Shown: positions 8,372 through 18,653 of the stretch, in pieces
Layout of the letters: each line of letters opens with the position of its first letter
Position numbering within the stretch: position 1 is the first letter of the stretch
NCBI GenBank assembly: GCA_016713885.1
Contig: JADJOF010000001.1
Span: 496,001 to 560,000, forward strand
Direction of reading: 5' to 3'
DNA length: 64,000 bases
From: Bdellovibrionales bacterium
GTDB lineage: Bacteria; Bdellovibrionota; Bdellovibrionia; Bdellovibrionales; JAMPXM01
Position numbers and translations under genes: made by a program
Notes under the pieces: generated by a model
Told to the model about the DNA's origin: nothing
Database searches by the model: none
Seen by the model: only the letters and a program-made list of their open reading frames with translations

Positions 8372-11300
8372 AGGGAGGGCACCTTATCACCGAGGTAGCG
8401 TTTGAGATACTGCCCAGTCAGGCTTTTCGCATTTTTCATAATGTCGATCGGGCTGCCCTGGGCAAGCAGCTCCCCGCCAGAGGCACCGGCATCGGGACCA
8501 AGATCAATAATCCAATCGCTCGACCGAATCACGTCCTGGTTGTGTTCGATCAAGATCACGCTGCCGCCGGCTTCGACCAGGCGATGCAGAACCTTCATGA
8601 GGAGTGAGATTTCGCGAAAGTGCAGGCCTGTCGTTGGCTCATCGAGAATGTACAGCGTCTGCTTTTGCTGGGTTCCGACAAATTCGCGCGCGACTTTAAG
8701 GCGCTGTGATTCGCCGCCGCTCAAAGTGTTCGCGCTTTGACCGAGTTTAATATAGCCAAGTCCGACTTCGCGCAAAAATGAAAGCGGCTTGCGAATGTTC
8801 GGATGGGCGACAAAAAATTCCATCGCCTCGTCAACCGTCATATTGAGGATCTCGGTAATATTCTTATCTTTGTATTTCACTTCAAGAATTTCGCGGCGGT
8901 ACTTCTTTCCGTCGCAAGCATCGCAGACCAGCGTGACGTCGTCCATGAACATCATGTCGATGACTTCGACACCAAGACCTTTGCAAACGGGACAGCGGCC
9001 GCCATCGACGTTTAAACTAAAGGTGCCCGGCGTGTAGCCGCGAAGCCGAGCTTCAGGAAGTGTGGCCATGACGCTTCGAATGGAGTCGAAAATTTTGAGG
9101 TAGGTCACAGGATTCGAGCGAGCAGTCTTCCCAATCGGAGACTGATCGATAAAGAGTACACCCATGATGTGTTCAAGGCCCTTGATGTCGCGATAGGGCT
9201 GGCCGAGAAGATACTCAACCTTCAAGTGTTGGGCGATCGCTGGGTAAAGCGTCTGCGAAACCAGGGTTGATTTTCCAGACCCACTCACCCCGGTCACAGT
9301 GACCAGGCGATTCAGTGGAAACTTCACATCGATATTTTTTAGATTGTTGCCGCGGCAACCTTTGATCTCTATCGCATAGCGATGTTCTTCGAGCATGGTC
9401 TGCCTAAGACGCATGTCGGCTTTTTTGAGCGGACTGTCGTCGCGCAAATAGGGCGCGGTGATCGAGTCCTTGGCGGTATAAAAGTCTTTCGTTGGGCCGG
9501 AATAAATAACTTGGCCGCCAAGGTGGCCTGATCCCGCTCCCATCTCGATAATATTGTTCGAACCGGCAATGACATCGTGATCGTGTTCGACGACGACGAG
9601 AGTGTTCCCGAGGTTATTGAGCTGCTTTAAAATTCCAATCAATCGATCGTTATCGCGTGGGTGGAGGCCAACCGTCGGCTCGTCCAACACATAGAGGGTT
9701 TGCGAGAGGCCCATGCCGAGCTGTTTTGCGAGATTCAATCGCTGGTACTCACCGCCACTTAATGTGCGTGTCGCACGATCGAGAGTCAGGTACTCGACGC
9801 CAACGTCGACCAAGAAGCCAAGGCGAGAGCGCAATTGCCGAAAAACTTCGCCGGCGATCTCGTCTTGAGAGCGCGTGAGTTTGAGCCCCTTGATAAAGCG
9901 GAACAGCTGACCGACGGTCATAGTCGACAGATCAGAAATCGATTTTCCGCCGACTAAAAACAACCTTGTCTCTGGCTTGAGCCGTCCACCCTGACAAACC
10001 CCACACGGTTGTGGTGACTTGTATCGCGACAAAAACACGCGGACATGCATCTTGTACTTCTTGGTCTCAAGATATTCAAAAAGACCGACAACGCCATAAA
10101 AGCCCTCGTCGCCATTCCAGAGTTTTTCGCGCTGATGCTGCGGCAGACGATTCCACGGGGTCTTCGTGTCGATCTTCATCTTCTTGCAATACGACGTCAG
10201 TTGTTTGCGGTCGTAAGCCGCTGACGGCATTGAAAACGGATTGAGTGCGCCCTCGTCGAGCGTGAGGTTGGGATTGGGGACAACCTTTGCCTCGTCGAGC
10301 GATAGCGTATTTCCAAATCCGTTGCAGTGCGGACAAGCGCCAATGGGAGAATTGAATGAAAAAGCGCGGCGCTCGCGTTGGGGAAGGTAAATCCACATTG
10401 CGTGCAGGCATTCTCTTCACTGAAAGCCAGCTTTTTCCCCGAGGTTGTCAACAAGACCACTCGGCCAGAGCTGGAGTCGGGATTGTACTTGATCGCGGTC
10501 GCGTAGGCCTGACTTACAGAATCGGCGAGGCGGGCTTCGTCGTCTTTTTTGAAAGCGACCCGATCGATGACGATTGAAAACTCCGTGAGTGGAAGAACCG
10601 TCGGTTTGTCCGTGGATTGAATTTCGTAGACGGTTCCGATTGCGGCAATCGTCTCAAGCGGTCGACATGTTGGGAGTCCCACCGAGGCCGTGGCCTGCAG
10701 CACAGAGCGTTCGTTGCCCTCGCTCGCTTCGCCATCGGCAGGCGCGCCATCATCCTTCTCTTCTTTGGTGGCTGTTCGCTTCGATGTTTTCGCCGCGGCC
10801 GACACTTTCTTCTTTGTCTTTTTTCCGGCCTTGCCGGTTTTCTCAGCGTCGCTAAAGCGCGCGCCGTCGGGAATAAGCACCCGAGTAAAACCATCTTGCT
10901 TCAAAAGTTTCAAAACCATCTCGCGACCAAGGCCCGATGGATTGACCGGCGCCAAGATGTAGCCGCGTTCGCCATCAAAGGCTTCGAGCGTCTTGCGGGT
11001 AGCATCGCTCGGCGAGTCTTTTGTGATCGCAAAGCCGTATGTAGGGCAAGTTGGCAGGCTGATTTTCTCAAAAAGCAGGCGAAGGTAGTCGACGATCTCC
11101 GTTGTTGTTCCGACGGTCGAGCGCGATGTTTTAACCGCGTTCTTCTGTTCAATCGCAATGGCCGGCGGAATATTCGAAATACCTTCGATGTCGGGCTTTG
11201 GCGCTTTACCTAAAAACTGACGAGCGTAACTCGATAGAGATTCAATGTAGCGTCGCTGTCCTTCGGCATATAGCGTTTGAAATGCGAGCGATGACTTTCC

Positions 11301-11417
11301 TGATCCACTCGGTCCACAGATGACTGTGAAGGAACCGAGTGGAATCTCGACGTCGATGTTCTTGAGGTTATTCTGTTTAACCCCCCAAAGATGAATCGCC
11401 CGCTTCTTTTCGCTCAC
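8368..11417 (-). CDS. uvrA: UvrABC excinuclease subunit A, frameshifted as printed
   Basis: UvrA recognises DNA damage for nucleotide excision repair. As printed it is split into an N-terminal piece (11417-10197) and a C-terminal piece (about 10398-8368). Restoring one base in the G4 run at 10380-10383 (plus strand) joins them as CTQCGFTFPQRERRAFSFNSP, typical UvrA sequence, giving ~1015 residues. Both ATPase halves are intact: GPSGSGKSS and GVSGSGKST Walker A motifs, LSGGEYQR and LSGGESQR signatures. Zinc modules CTQC...CPHC and CPVC...CDAC are present, the first spanning the break. A Lys/Ala-rich insertion lies near residues 195-245. The start is a GTG overlapping the mrcA stop (GTGA). Sequencing error is more likely than loss of uvrA. 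Confidence 0.93.
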
Positions 11418-14147
11418 TCAGTCAGGTCCTGTTTGTAGAAGTCGGTATCGTCTTGTTGTGATGGATTGCCGCTTTGCTCTTTGGGCTCAGTTCCTTGAAT
11501 GAACGCCTGGTTCACGACCGATCGACTCGATGCCGACGCGAGCTTTCCGGACTGCTCGTCGATATTGGCGAATACGATTCCAGACGGTACAGGAAAATTC
11601 TGTCCAGGCGAGTCGCCAAGAGCGTTGCGCATAAATTCAATCCAAATTGGCAGCGCTGTTCGTCCTCCGACTTCGCCAGGTCCCAGGGTCTTCTCTTCAT
11701 TGAATCCCACCCAAACCCCAGCGGCGAGCCCCGGCGTGTAGCCGACAAACCAGCCGTCGATGTAGCCGTTTGTTGTTCCGGTTTTTCCGGCGACCGGTCT
11801 GCCGAGTGAGCGTGCGCGCGCAGCGGTACCGCCGTCATCGCTGACGACGGCCTGCAAAAGCGAAGTGATGACGTATGCTGTTTGTGGCGTCATGACCTGT
11901 TCGGGATCAGTGAAATAAATTTTCGGCTTCTCGTGCACCTTCGCAGTTTCGGGCTTTCCATCGGCGGGCGCCGGCGTTGCCTCGGGTTTTGACTTGAGTT
12001 CTTCAAGTGCGGCCAGACGCTTTTGTTCGTACTCTTGTTCGATCGGCGCGAGCTCTTTTTCAAAGAACGCATCAAGCCCCAGATCGGTGAGAAGCACGTT
12101 GCCATCGCGATCAGTCACTTTGTGAACCAGAAGTGGACGCAGGCGTTTACCCATACGGCCAAACTGCGAGAATACGCGGGTCATTTCGTAAAGTGTGAGC
12201 GAGCTTGAGCCCAAACCAAGTGAGAGGTCTGCGTTGAGTGGCGAGAAAACACCCCAGCGACGAGTGTAATCAATCACCCATGGTACACCGACCGACTCGA
12301 GAATCTTAACTGTTGGAATATTCAGCGAGCGAACAAGAGCTGAACGGAACAGAACATCGCCCGCGAATTTTTCGCCGTGATTGTGCGGCTTCCATTTTTT
12401 TGATGTCAGTGTCCTGACCCTCAACAGTCGAGGCCTCGCCTTCGTAGACGATGGGCGAATCAAACACCGGTGTCGCTGGATTAAATCCTTTATCCAGAGC
12501 GGCCGCATAGACGATACTTTTAAAAATCGACCCGGTTTGCCGTTTTGCTTGAAGCGCTCGATTGAACTTTGAGGTTTTGAAATCATATCCGCCGATCATG
12601 GCGACCGTTTCGGCGGTCTTCAGGTCAAAAGCGATGAGCGAACCTTCAACGATCGGCTCCTGTTCAAGACCCACCTGAGCAAAGGCCGCAAAATTCGGAG
12701 CCGTAAACTTTGGATTTGCTTTCTTGAGCGCGGCGATTTTTGCCTGGAGCTCTTTTTCTCGTTCGGGCGTCAGCCCATCGCCGAACTGGTTGTTCGTCAC
12801 CTTCACGAGAATGACGTCATTGGCTTTTACCGCGAGCGACGGCTTTGCCAGCTTTGGCGCGTTGTCGGCCTTAATCGTGGGATCGGGCTTTCGAGCCCAG
12901 CTCATATCGCTGATATCGAGAAGCGCTTCAGCCTCGGCGACACGCAAGTAAACGACACCGAGCTCATCGTCGACGCGAGTGACGATCGCTTCGGCGGTTT
13001 TGCCGACCGGCAGGTAGTCGGGGAGGTTGCCAACAATGGTGCCCTTGGCATCTTTCTTATGAAAAATCTCGAGCGGACGCTCGCCCTGAATATTCCCCTC
13101 CGGTGTAACAACTCGGATCGGCGCTTTGTCTTTAATCAGAGCATCGCGAACAGAGAGCAGAAACTTATTCTGCTCTTCCGCATTCTCAATTTTCTTAATC
13201 GGACCACGATAGCCCTGGCGCTTGTCGACCTGGCGCAAGCCTTCGCGCACCTGTTCTTGCGCTGCTTGCTGCTGTTTAAAGTCGATCGTCGTGTAGATCT
13301 TGATGCCTTCGTCCAAAACCTTGTCTTCGCCAAGTTTCGCAACCAGCATTTGGCGAATGGTTTCAACAGCGAACGGAGCAACCTCTTTGTAATCGCGTCG
13401 GAGGTAAACGGTGATCGGTTCATTGAAGGCCTTGTCGGCTTCTTCTTGTGTAATCTTACCGGTGGCGACGAGGGCGTTCAGAACTTCACGCTGTCGTCCC
13501 TTTGCTAAGCGAGGATTCTCAATTGGCGAATAGTCCGAAGGTCGCTGTGGGAGACCGGCGATGACCGCCATTTCTCCAAGCGTGAGCTCATCGAGTTTTT
13601 TGCGGAAGTAAATCTCAGCCGCAGCCTCAACACCGTGAGCGCCAGAGCCAAAATAAATCTGGTTCAAGTAGAGATAGAGAATCTCTTCTTTTGAAAGATT
13701 CTCCTCCAGGCGCTTGGCGAGCAGAGCTTCTTTGATTTTTCGTGTGTAGGTTCGCTCGGGCGAGAGGAAGAGCTGCTTTGCGAGCTGCTGCGTGATGGTC
13801 GACGCGCCCTGCTTGGTGCGGCCTGATGTGAAGTTCGCCAAAGCCGCGCGCGCAATTGCGAGATAGTTGATTCCCGTGTGTTCAAAGAACTGTCGATCTT
13901 CGATCGCGACAAACGAGTCGATCAGTCGCTTCGGAATTTTCTCAATCGGCGTGAGTTTTCGAATCTCGCGGGAGAAGTCACCGAGTCGCTCTCCGCCGCG
14001 AGCGTAGACTTCGCTCACCAGTAGCGGCTTGTAGTCGGTGACCTTCATGATTTGCGGAAGCGAGCTTGTGACAGAGACGATGAGAGCCGCCACTCCGGCA
14101 ATACCCAGAAGAACAGCGGCGAGTACGAATGCGATCAATTTTTTCAT
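11414..14147 (-). CDS. mrcA: Penicillin-binding protein 1A (bifunctional), frameshifted as printed
   Basis: A peptidoglycan glycosyltransferase/transpeptidase. An N-terminal membrane anchor (residues ~4-28) is followed by the GT51 domain (EDRQFFEHTGI near 84, GASTITQQLAK), an inserted OB-like region, then the transpeptidase with SIFK (Ser near 540), SLN and AGKTGTT. The frame breaks in the seven-T run at 12395-12401: with six bases the protein reads on as ...DIKKWKPHNHGEKFAGD. The N-terminal fragment would otherwise stop at 12306, before SLN and KTG, leaving no functional transpeptidase. The intact length would be ~910 residues. A promoter and an inverted repeat lie just upstream. It is followed by uvrA with overlapping codons. 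Confidence 0.93.
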
Positions 14148-14156
14148 AGAGGCGCT

Positions 14157-14185
14157 AGCTTAGCGGGGTGCGCCCCCCGCCTCAA
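14157..14185 (-). promoter_or_regulatory. Predicted promoter of mrcA
   Basis: On the minus strand TTGAGG (-35, 14180-14185), a 17-base spacer and TAAGCT (-10, 14157-14162) precede the mrcA ATG by nine bases. The predicted RNA start lies only two or three bases from the ATG, so the mRNA would be almost leaderless. Confidence 0.55.
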
Positions 14186-14196
14186 CTGGGCGCACC
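14167..14196. promoter_or_regulatory. 9-bp inverted repeat over the mrcA -35 region
   Basis: GGTGCGCCC (14167-14175) and GGGCGCACC (14188-14196) are perfect 9-bp arms with a 12-base loop containing the -35 element. It may be an operator, or the terminator hairpin of the upstream secreted-protein gene, although there is no U-tract. Confidence 0.5.
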
Positions 14197-14215
14197 GTGT
14201 CAGGCCGTGCTGATT

Positions 14216-16072
14216 CTACTGATTGATGTCGAACTCGACCGGTTTGCGTTTTTTCGTTCGTGTGTCATTGGCCAAGGCACAAACGGCCGGCCTTGGCGTG
14301 CAGCTCTTTGGAAATTGATCGCACATTGAGTAAACGGCGTCGATCTGTCCGATGCCATCCTGAAATCCCTCAGCGATCTTATCGCGGACGGTCTCGCTTC
14401 GGTTGCCGGCGCGACCAAGACAATCGGATCGTCGCTTCGCCAACAAGGACGCTGATGAGGACTTCTGCATTTCCTGCTGGGCCGAGTTGAGCTTGTTCTG
14501 AATACTCATGAGCTTTCCGGACATTTCTTGCTGGAGTGAGTTCGCCTTCTGATTGGCCTGTTGGACGGCAAGGTTGTAGTCGTCGTCGAGGTTCTTGAGT
14601 TCTTGGTTCATCGCTTCGATGATCTTTTGCTCTTTTTGAGGAACCGAAGCCTCCATTTCTTTAAGCTTCTGCAAGACGTCGAGGCGCTGTTTTTCGATCA
14701 ACGCCGATTGGTCCGCGATGAGCTGCTCTTCGTCTTTCAGGTCATCCGCGGCTTTGTTGATAGCATTGAGCGCCGAGCGGCCCTCGGGTGAAACTCCGCC
14801 AACGCACTCATTAAAAAACGCGACGTAGTCGGCGTTGCGAGCGCGAACGTCTTTTGCTGCCTTACGTTTGGCGCCTCCGGCCATACCTGTCGCAGAGCCG
14901 ACATTTCGCTTCCCTTGCTTTTGTGCGGCAAGGCGCGCCGCCTCGGCTTTTGTGTAGTTGGCAGAGGCCGCAGCACGACAGGTGGCCTGGAGTTGATCTT
15001 GAGTGCGGCGAACGTTTGAAGTTGCACGACGAGCCTTGTCGCGAAGTTCAATGTACTTTGCGTCCATCTGGTTGTAGACGCTGCGGGCATCGTCCATTGC
15101 TTTCCGGGTCGACTCGGAGAGGTTCTCTTTATCACTCTTTGCTCGGTCGAGAATTTCTTGAGACTTGCGAATGCGTGAACGGGCTGCGTTCTGCAGCTCC
15201 TCTTGCATCTCCTGCTTCATTTTAATCTGTTCAGATTGAAGCTTTTGTTGGTCGTCGAGAAGATCGTCGACCTCTCTCTTTGCGTCTTTACGTTTTTCCT
15301 CAGCGGTTTTCTCTTCTTCTCGGTAGTCGCGCCCCTCCATGAAAGTCGGAATGGCCGGGCAGCGATTGGCGAGCGCGCGATTGCAAAACTCACCGCTGCT
15401 TCCCTTTTCGTCATCGTCAGATTCGGTGGCGATATCGTCTTCTGCTTTATTGCACGCATTGATAGTATCGAAACAGCGAATGAAGTCTCCGGTTCCAAGG
15501 CCGGCCTTGCCGCATGCTTCTTTTGCTTTTCTTCCGGCCTCTTCAATTTTTTCCGCCGACTTTTGACACTGATCGCCTGAGCGCGGATATGCTTCCTGAT
15601 AAAGCGTCTGGCAATCTGGGCTATTTTTGATTTCGTCGCTTTTGCCTCTACAGTTGTTATCATAGCGCTCGCGCGCATCAACTTCTGCGCTTTTTTGGCC
15701 ATAGTAGGGTGGGTATGGTGCTGACGTGGACGCTGCGGCTAAGGTTGGAGCCGTCGCTGTCGCGGGAGCCGCCACGGCCGCAGCCGGCGCTGCGGCCGAC
15801 GTCGTCACAGCTTTCGCTTTACGTGTTGGAGTGGCAGGCTTCGGCGTCGTCGAGGCGGCCGCATTCTTTTTCACGGGAGCGGCGGCCGCAACCGTCGCTG
15901 GACTTGTCGCGGCAGCACTGCTCGCTTCCTTCCGTATCGGAGTGCCGGTGGCTCGGCCGGCAAACGAATAAGAAGATGCGAAAACGCTCATCATGAAGAG
16001 CGCCAGAACGAGCATTGCTCGACCAGCTGTTTTGAAGTTCGACACCGTCACAATCGATGAAAACGAATTCAT
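14216..16072 (-). CDS. Secreted coiled-coil protein, unknown function
   Basis: 618 residues. An N-terminal signal peptide (hydrophobic core LVLALFMMSVFASS, likely cut after ...SFAG) leads into an Ala/Thr/Pro/Lys low-complexity stretch (~45-125). A Cys-rich part (~135-245) contains about ten cysteines in NNCRGKSD, SPDCQTL and ACGKAG-type segments. Then come long Lys/Glu/Gln-rich heptads (~255-560) that should form a coiled coil, and a last Cys-rich tail (SMCDQFPKSC, AVCALAND). I do not recognise the family. AGGGGGC stands about nine bases before the ATG. It lies upstream of mrcA in the same direction, and an envelope-structural role is only a guess. Confidence 0.75.
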   Translation of the reverse strand: MNSFSSIVTVSNFKTAGRAMLVLALFMMSVFASSYSFAGRATGTPIRKEASSAAATSPATVAAAAPVKKNAAASTTPKPATPTRKAKAVTTSAAAPAAAVAAPATATAPTLAAASTSAPYPPYYGQKSAEVDARERYDNNCRGKSDEIKNSPDCQTLYQEAYPRSGDQCQKSAEKIEEAGRKAKEACGKAGLGTGDFIRCFDTINACNKAEDDIATESDDDEKGSSGEFCNRALANRCPAIPTFMEGRDYREEEKTAEEKRKDAKREVDDLLDDQQKLQSEQIKMKQEMQEELQNAARSRIRKSQEILDRAKSDKENLSESTRKAMDDARSVYNQMDAKYIELRDKARRATSNVRRTQDQLQATCRAAASANYTKAEAARLAAQKQGKRNVGSATGMAGGAKRKAAKDVRARNADYVAFFNECVGGVSPEGRSALNAINKAADDLKDEEQLIADQSALIEKQRLDVLQKLKEMEASVPQKEQKIIEAMNQELKNLDDDYNLAVQQANQKANSLQQEMSGKLMSIQNKLNSAQQEMQKSSSASLLAKRRSDCLGRAGNRSETVRDKIAEGFQDGIGQIDAVYSMCDQFPKSCTPRPAVCALANDTRTKKRKPVEFDINQ

Positions 16073-16600
16073 TCGACATCGCCCCCTATATTCAGATTAC
16101 AGCTAAGCTTAGCAGCAAGTGCGGTGCCGCTTGAGGGCGTTTCGTCTGAAACTTCGTCGCGAGAAAAGAACTCGTCTCAAGTCGAGACAGTTATTGGTCG
16201 TGTTGCGGTGAGAGTGTTCACAAACAAGCTGCCCTCCGAGGTAGCTTGTTCGTGAGGGGCGGATTTGTACTCGGCGCGATTTCCAAATCAGAAAAAAGGC
16301 AAAAAAAATGGGCTTGTGGCGCGCTCGAAGAATCCAAGAGACCCATGTTATTTAAGGTGGGCGACCATTTAGCGACTTTAGGCTTCTCGGATCCCGAAGG
16401 CCGAGCTTGCTCACCATCACCAGGGACAGTCCCCTATCTATAAACTTGTAGGGTCTCTTTGTTCTGAGGCTAATGCCATCAAACCCAAAAACAGATTACC
16501 ACAAATCGCGTTTGCGATAGTGGAGAAATAGTGATTTTGCAGGAGCGAATCTTGACCTTTGGCGCATGGAGAGACACCGCGGTGAATCCGATAGCGTTTT
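16073..16600. other. Intergenic region between divergent genes with RNA-like hairpins
   Basis: No convincing gene is seen; short ORFs here lack ribosome sites and typical composition. TAAGCTTAGC near 16103-16114 resembles the -10 elements of other genes here and could drive the minus-strand secreted protein. GTCTC/GAGAC (16174-16188) forms a small hairpin and a much stronger one follows at 16217-16256. Confidence 0.5.
16217..16256. ncRNA. Strong stem-loop, possible small RNA or leader element
   Basis: AACAAGCT (16223-16230) pairs with AGCTTGTT (16243-16250), and the stem continues inward through one G-T wobble to 11 bp with a 6-base loop. An outer TCAC/GTGA pair extends it. No U-tract follows, and it is over 340 bases from the next plus-strand gene, so function is unknown. 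Confidence 0.3.
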
Positions 16601-16828
16601 ATGGCGCCGCATGCTTTTACAGACGCTCTTGACAAAGTCGTTCCGTGGGTTTCTTTCGCCTACGGGTGCCTCATGGTTTTCGTCTTTCAAAGCCCGACAT
16701 TGGTCAAGCTGGCCGAGACACGGCTTCCAGAGCCACACCGATCAAGGTTTCTCGCGCATGCCGGCCTTGGTTGGATCTGCCTTTTCGTTGGTGGACTTTG
16801 GATCTTGCAGGGGCTGTGGCTGTCTTAA
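16601..16828 (+). CDS. Small inner-membrane protein, two TM helices
   Basis: 75 residues with two clear hydrophobic helices, VVPWVSFAYGCLMVFVF (~13-29) and LGWICLFVGGLWILQGLWL (~56-74), joined by a short charged loop (LPEPHRSR). No good ribosome site precedes the ATG, and TAGCGT stands three bases before it. It lies 79 bases upstream of xseA, which has its own promoter. The helices make it more believable than the overlapping alternatives, but I recognise no family. Confidence 0.5.
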   Translation: MAPHAFTDALDKVVPWVSFAYGCLMVFVFQSPTLVKLAETRLPEPHRSRFLAHAGLGWICLFVGGLWILQGLWLS

Positions 16829-16871
16829 AAGTTCGAATGGCGGACGACGCTCTTTGAACTGCGATCACTCT

Positions 16872-16901
16872 TTGACAGGTGGAAACACCCCTCGCTAGGG
16901 T
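16872..16901 (+). promoter_or_regulatory. Predicted promoter giving a leaderless xseA mRNA
   Basis: TTGACA (16872-16877), an 18-base spacer and TAGGGT (16896-16901) stand exactly six bases before the xseA GTG at 16908. Transcription should start at or next to the start codon, and there is no Shine-Dalgarno. Confidence 0.6.
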
Positions 16902-16907
16902 GCCCGG

Positions 16908-18419
16908 GTGACCAAGAAAACACCCTCAAAATCTTCGACCGGATCAGGCAGTAAGAAGACGGAACAGCTGGGCTGGGCCGATTGGTTGTCTTCGTCTGCT
17001 CCGCCTGCGGCGCGCAGCGAAAAGGCGCCTGCTCCTCCCCCCGCGACAGAGGTGAAAAAGCGCGATTGGAGCAAGCTTGAGTTTCCTCAAACGGGCACAT
17101 CGACCATTGTGGCAGAGCCCGCGGCCCCTCCCGTAAAAACCGAAGAGCCGCGAATAGTTGAGCCTGCGGTTTTGACGGTCAGCGGTCTCAATAAAATGAT
17201 TCGAGGAAAACTGGAGTCGGAATTTCAATTGGTGTGGTTGAAGGGCGAGATATCGAATTTCAAACCGCATCCGTCGGGGCATTTCTATTTTAGTTTGAAA
17301 GATTCGACGGCGCAGATCTCGGCCGTGATGTTCCGTGGATTTAATTCGGCGCTTCGCTTTAAGCCAGAAGACGGCATGGAAGTGATCGTTCGCGGCAAGG
17401 TCACGGTGTACGAGCCACGCGGCAACTATCAGATCATGTGCGAGATGATGGAGCCCGTTGGGGCCGGTGCCTTGCAAAAGGCGTTTGAGCAATTGAAGCG
17501 CAAGCTTGAGGCCGAGGGCCTTTTCGATAGCGCGCGAAAGCGTCCGATTCCAATGGTGCCAAAGCATATTGCGCTTGTGACTTCGCCGTCGGGCGCCGCG
17601 ATTCGCGATATGCTCAATGTTCTAGGCCGACGTTTTAAAGCAGCAAAGATCACCGTGGTTCCCTGCTCAGTGCAGGGAGAGCGGGCGCCGCGTGAGATTG
17701 TCGCAGCATTGGCGCTGGCGAATCGGTTGAGCGACGTCGACGTGATTATCGCTGGCCGCGGTGGCGGCTCGATTGAGGATCTTTGGGCCTTCAATGAAGA
17801 GGTCGTTGCACGCGCGATTGCCGCGAGCCGCGTTCCGGTGATCTCAGCTGTCGGTCACGAAGTTGATTTTACTATTGCGGATTTTGTCGCCGATCTGCGG
17901 GCACCGACACCATCTGCCGCGGCGGAGCTTGTTGCAAAAAGTGCTGTCGAGCTTCTCGATCGTGTTCGTGGACTTGAGCGAGCGCTTGCAGTGGGGTGCT
18001 TGAGTCGCCTCAATCGTTTTGTGGATCGCGTGAGGACGGCGGGCCGGCTTTTGGTTGATCCGCGTCGCCGCATTGAGGATGCGATTCTTCGTTGCGATGA
18101 GCTTGGTGAGAGGATGGAGCGTGCGATTTTGGAGACGATTGATCGTGCTGCGCTCATGCTCACTATGAGTCGTGAACGTCTCGATATGCGTGTCCAGCGT
18201 CGTGTGGAAATATCGCGAGAACGGCTGGCGCGGGCCGGCGCACTTCTCGATAGCGTGAGTCCGCTTCGCGTGCTTGATCGCGGCTATGCCGTCGCCTCGG
18301 TGTCGGGCCGTGTGATCACAGATCCGAAAGATTTGAAACCAGAAACTGATCTCGAGATCCGAGTGGCAAAGGGCGTGATTCACGCCTCTGTGCGTTCGGT
18401 AGAAAAAGCAAAGGAGTAG
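16908..18419 (+). CDS. xseA: Exodeoxyribonuclease VII large subunit
   Basis: Exonuclease VII degrades single-stranded DNA to oligonucleotides with the small subunit XseB. The OB-fold domain begins near residue 86 (VLTVSGLNKMIRG...FQLVWLKGEISNF). The catalytic core carries the family hallmarks GAAIRDML, RGGGSIEDLWAFN and SAVGHEVDFTIADFVAD, followed by the long helical region and the C-terminal LDRGYAV segment. An ~85-residue Lys/Pro/Ala-rich N-terminal extension precedes the OB fold and is not usual for the family. The GTG start is chosen from the promoter position and the absence of an in-frame alternative before the OB fold. xseB follows after three bases. Confidence 0.93.
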   Translation: MTKKTPSKSSTGSGSKKTEQLGWADWLSSSAPPAARSEKAPAPPPATEVKKRDWSKLEFPQTGTSTIVAEPAAPPVKTEEPRIVEPAVLTVSGLNKMIRGKLESEFQLVWLKGEISNFKPHPSGHFYFSLKDSTAQISAVMFRGFNSALRFKPEDGMEVIVRGKVTVYEPRGNYQIMCEMMEPVGAGALQKAFEQLKRKLEAEGLFDSARKRPIPMVPKHIALVTSPSGAAIRDMLNVLGRRFKAAKITVVPCSVQGERAPREIVAALALANRLSDVDVIIAGRGGGSIEDLWAFNEEVVARAIAASRVPVISAVGHEVDFTIADFVADLRAPTPSAAAELVAKSAVELLDRVRGLERALAVGCLSRLNRFVDRVRTAGRLLVDPRRRIEDAILRCDELGERMERAILETIDRAALMLTMSRERLDMRVQRRVEISRERLARAGALLDSVSPLRVLDRGYAVASVSGRVITDPKDLKPETDLEIRVAKGVIHASVRSVEKAKE

Positions 18420-18422
18420 TCG

Positions 18423-18653
18423 ATGGACTTTGAAAAGAAACTCAAACGTCTCGAAGAAATCGTAGGAAAAATGGAAGACGGTGAGTTGTCTTTGGATGAC
18501 TCAATGAAGCTCTTTGAAGAGGGAGTGAAGCTCTCTCGCGATTGCCAGACGCAACTTTCTCAGGCTGAACAGAAGGTGAAAGTGCTCTTGGCGGTTTCGG
18601 CCGATGGAACTCCTGAAACACGAGATTTCTCAAGCGAGAACAGTGATGAGTAG
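18423..18653 (+). CDS. xseB: Exodeoxyribonuclease VII small subunit
   Basis: 76 residues of helical protein with the XseB signature FEKKLKRLEEIVGKMEDG..SLDDSMKLFEEGVKL and a family-typical length. It binds the large subunit to build active exonuclease VII. It starts three bases after the xseA stop, and its last codons overlap the start of the prenyl synthase gene, so the three genes are probably translated as one unit. Confidence 0.95.
   Translation: MDFEKKLKRLEEIVGKMEDGELSLDDSMKLFEEGVKLSRDCQTQLSQAEQKVKVLLAVSADGTPETRDFSSENSDE

Noticed and set aside
15709..15996. Ala/Ser-rich plus-strand ORFs
   Set aside because: Antisense to the Ala/Pro linker of the secreted coiled-coil protein; composition artefact.
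16246..16443. 65-residue ORF in the intergenic gap
   Set aside because: Starts inside the stem-loop, no ribosome site, no protein-like pattern.
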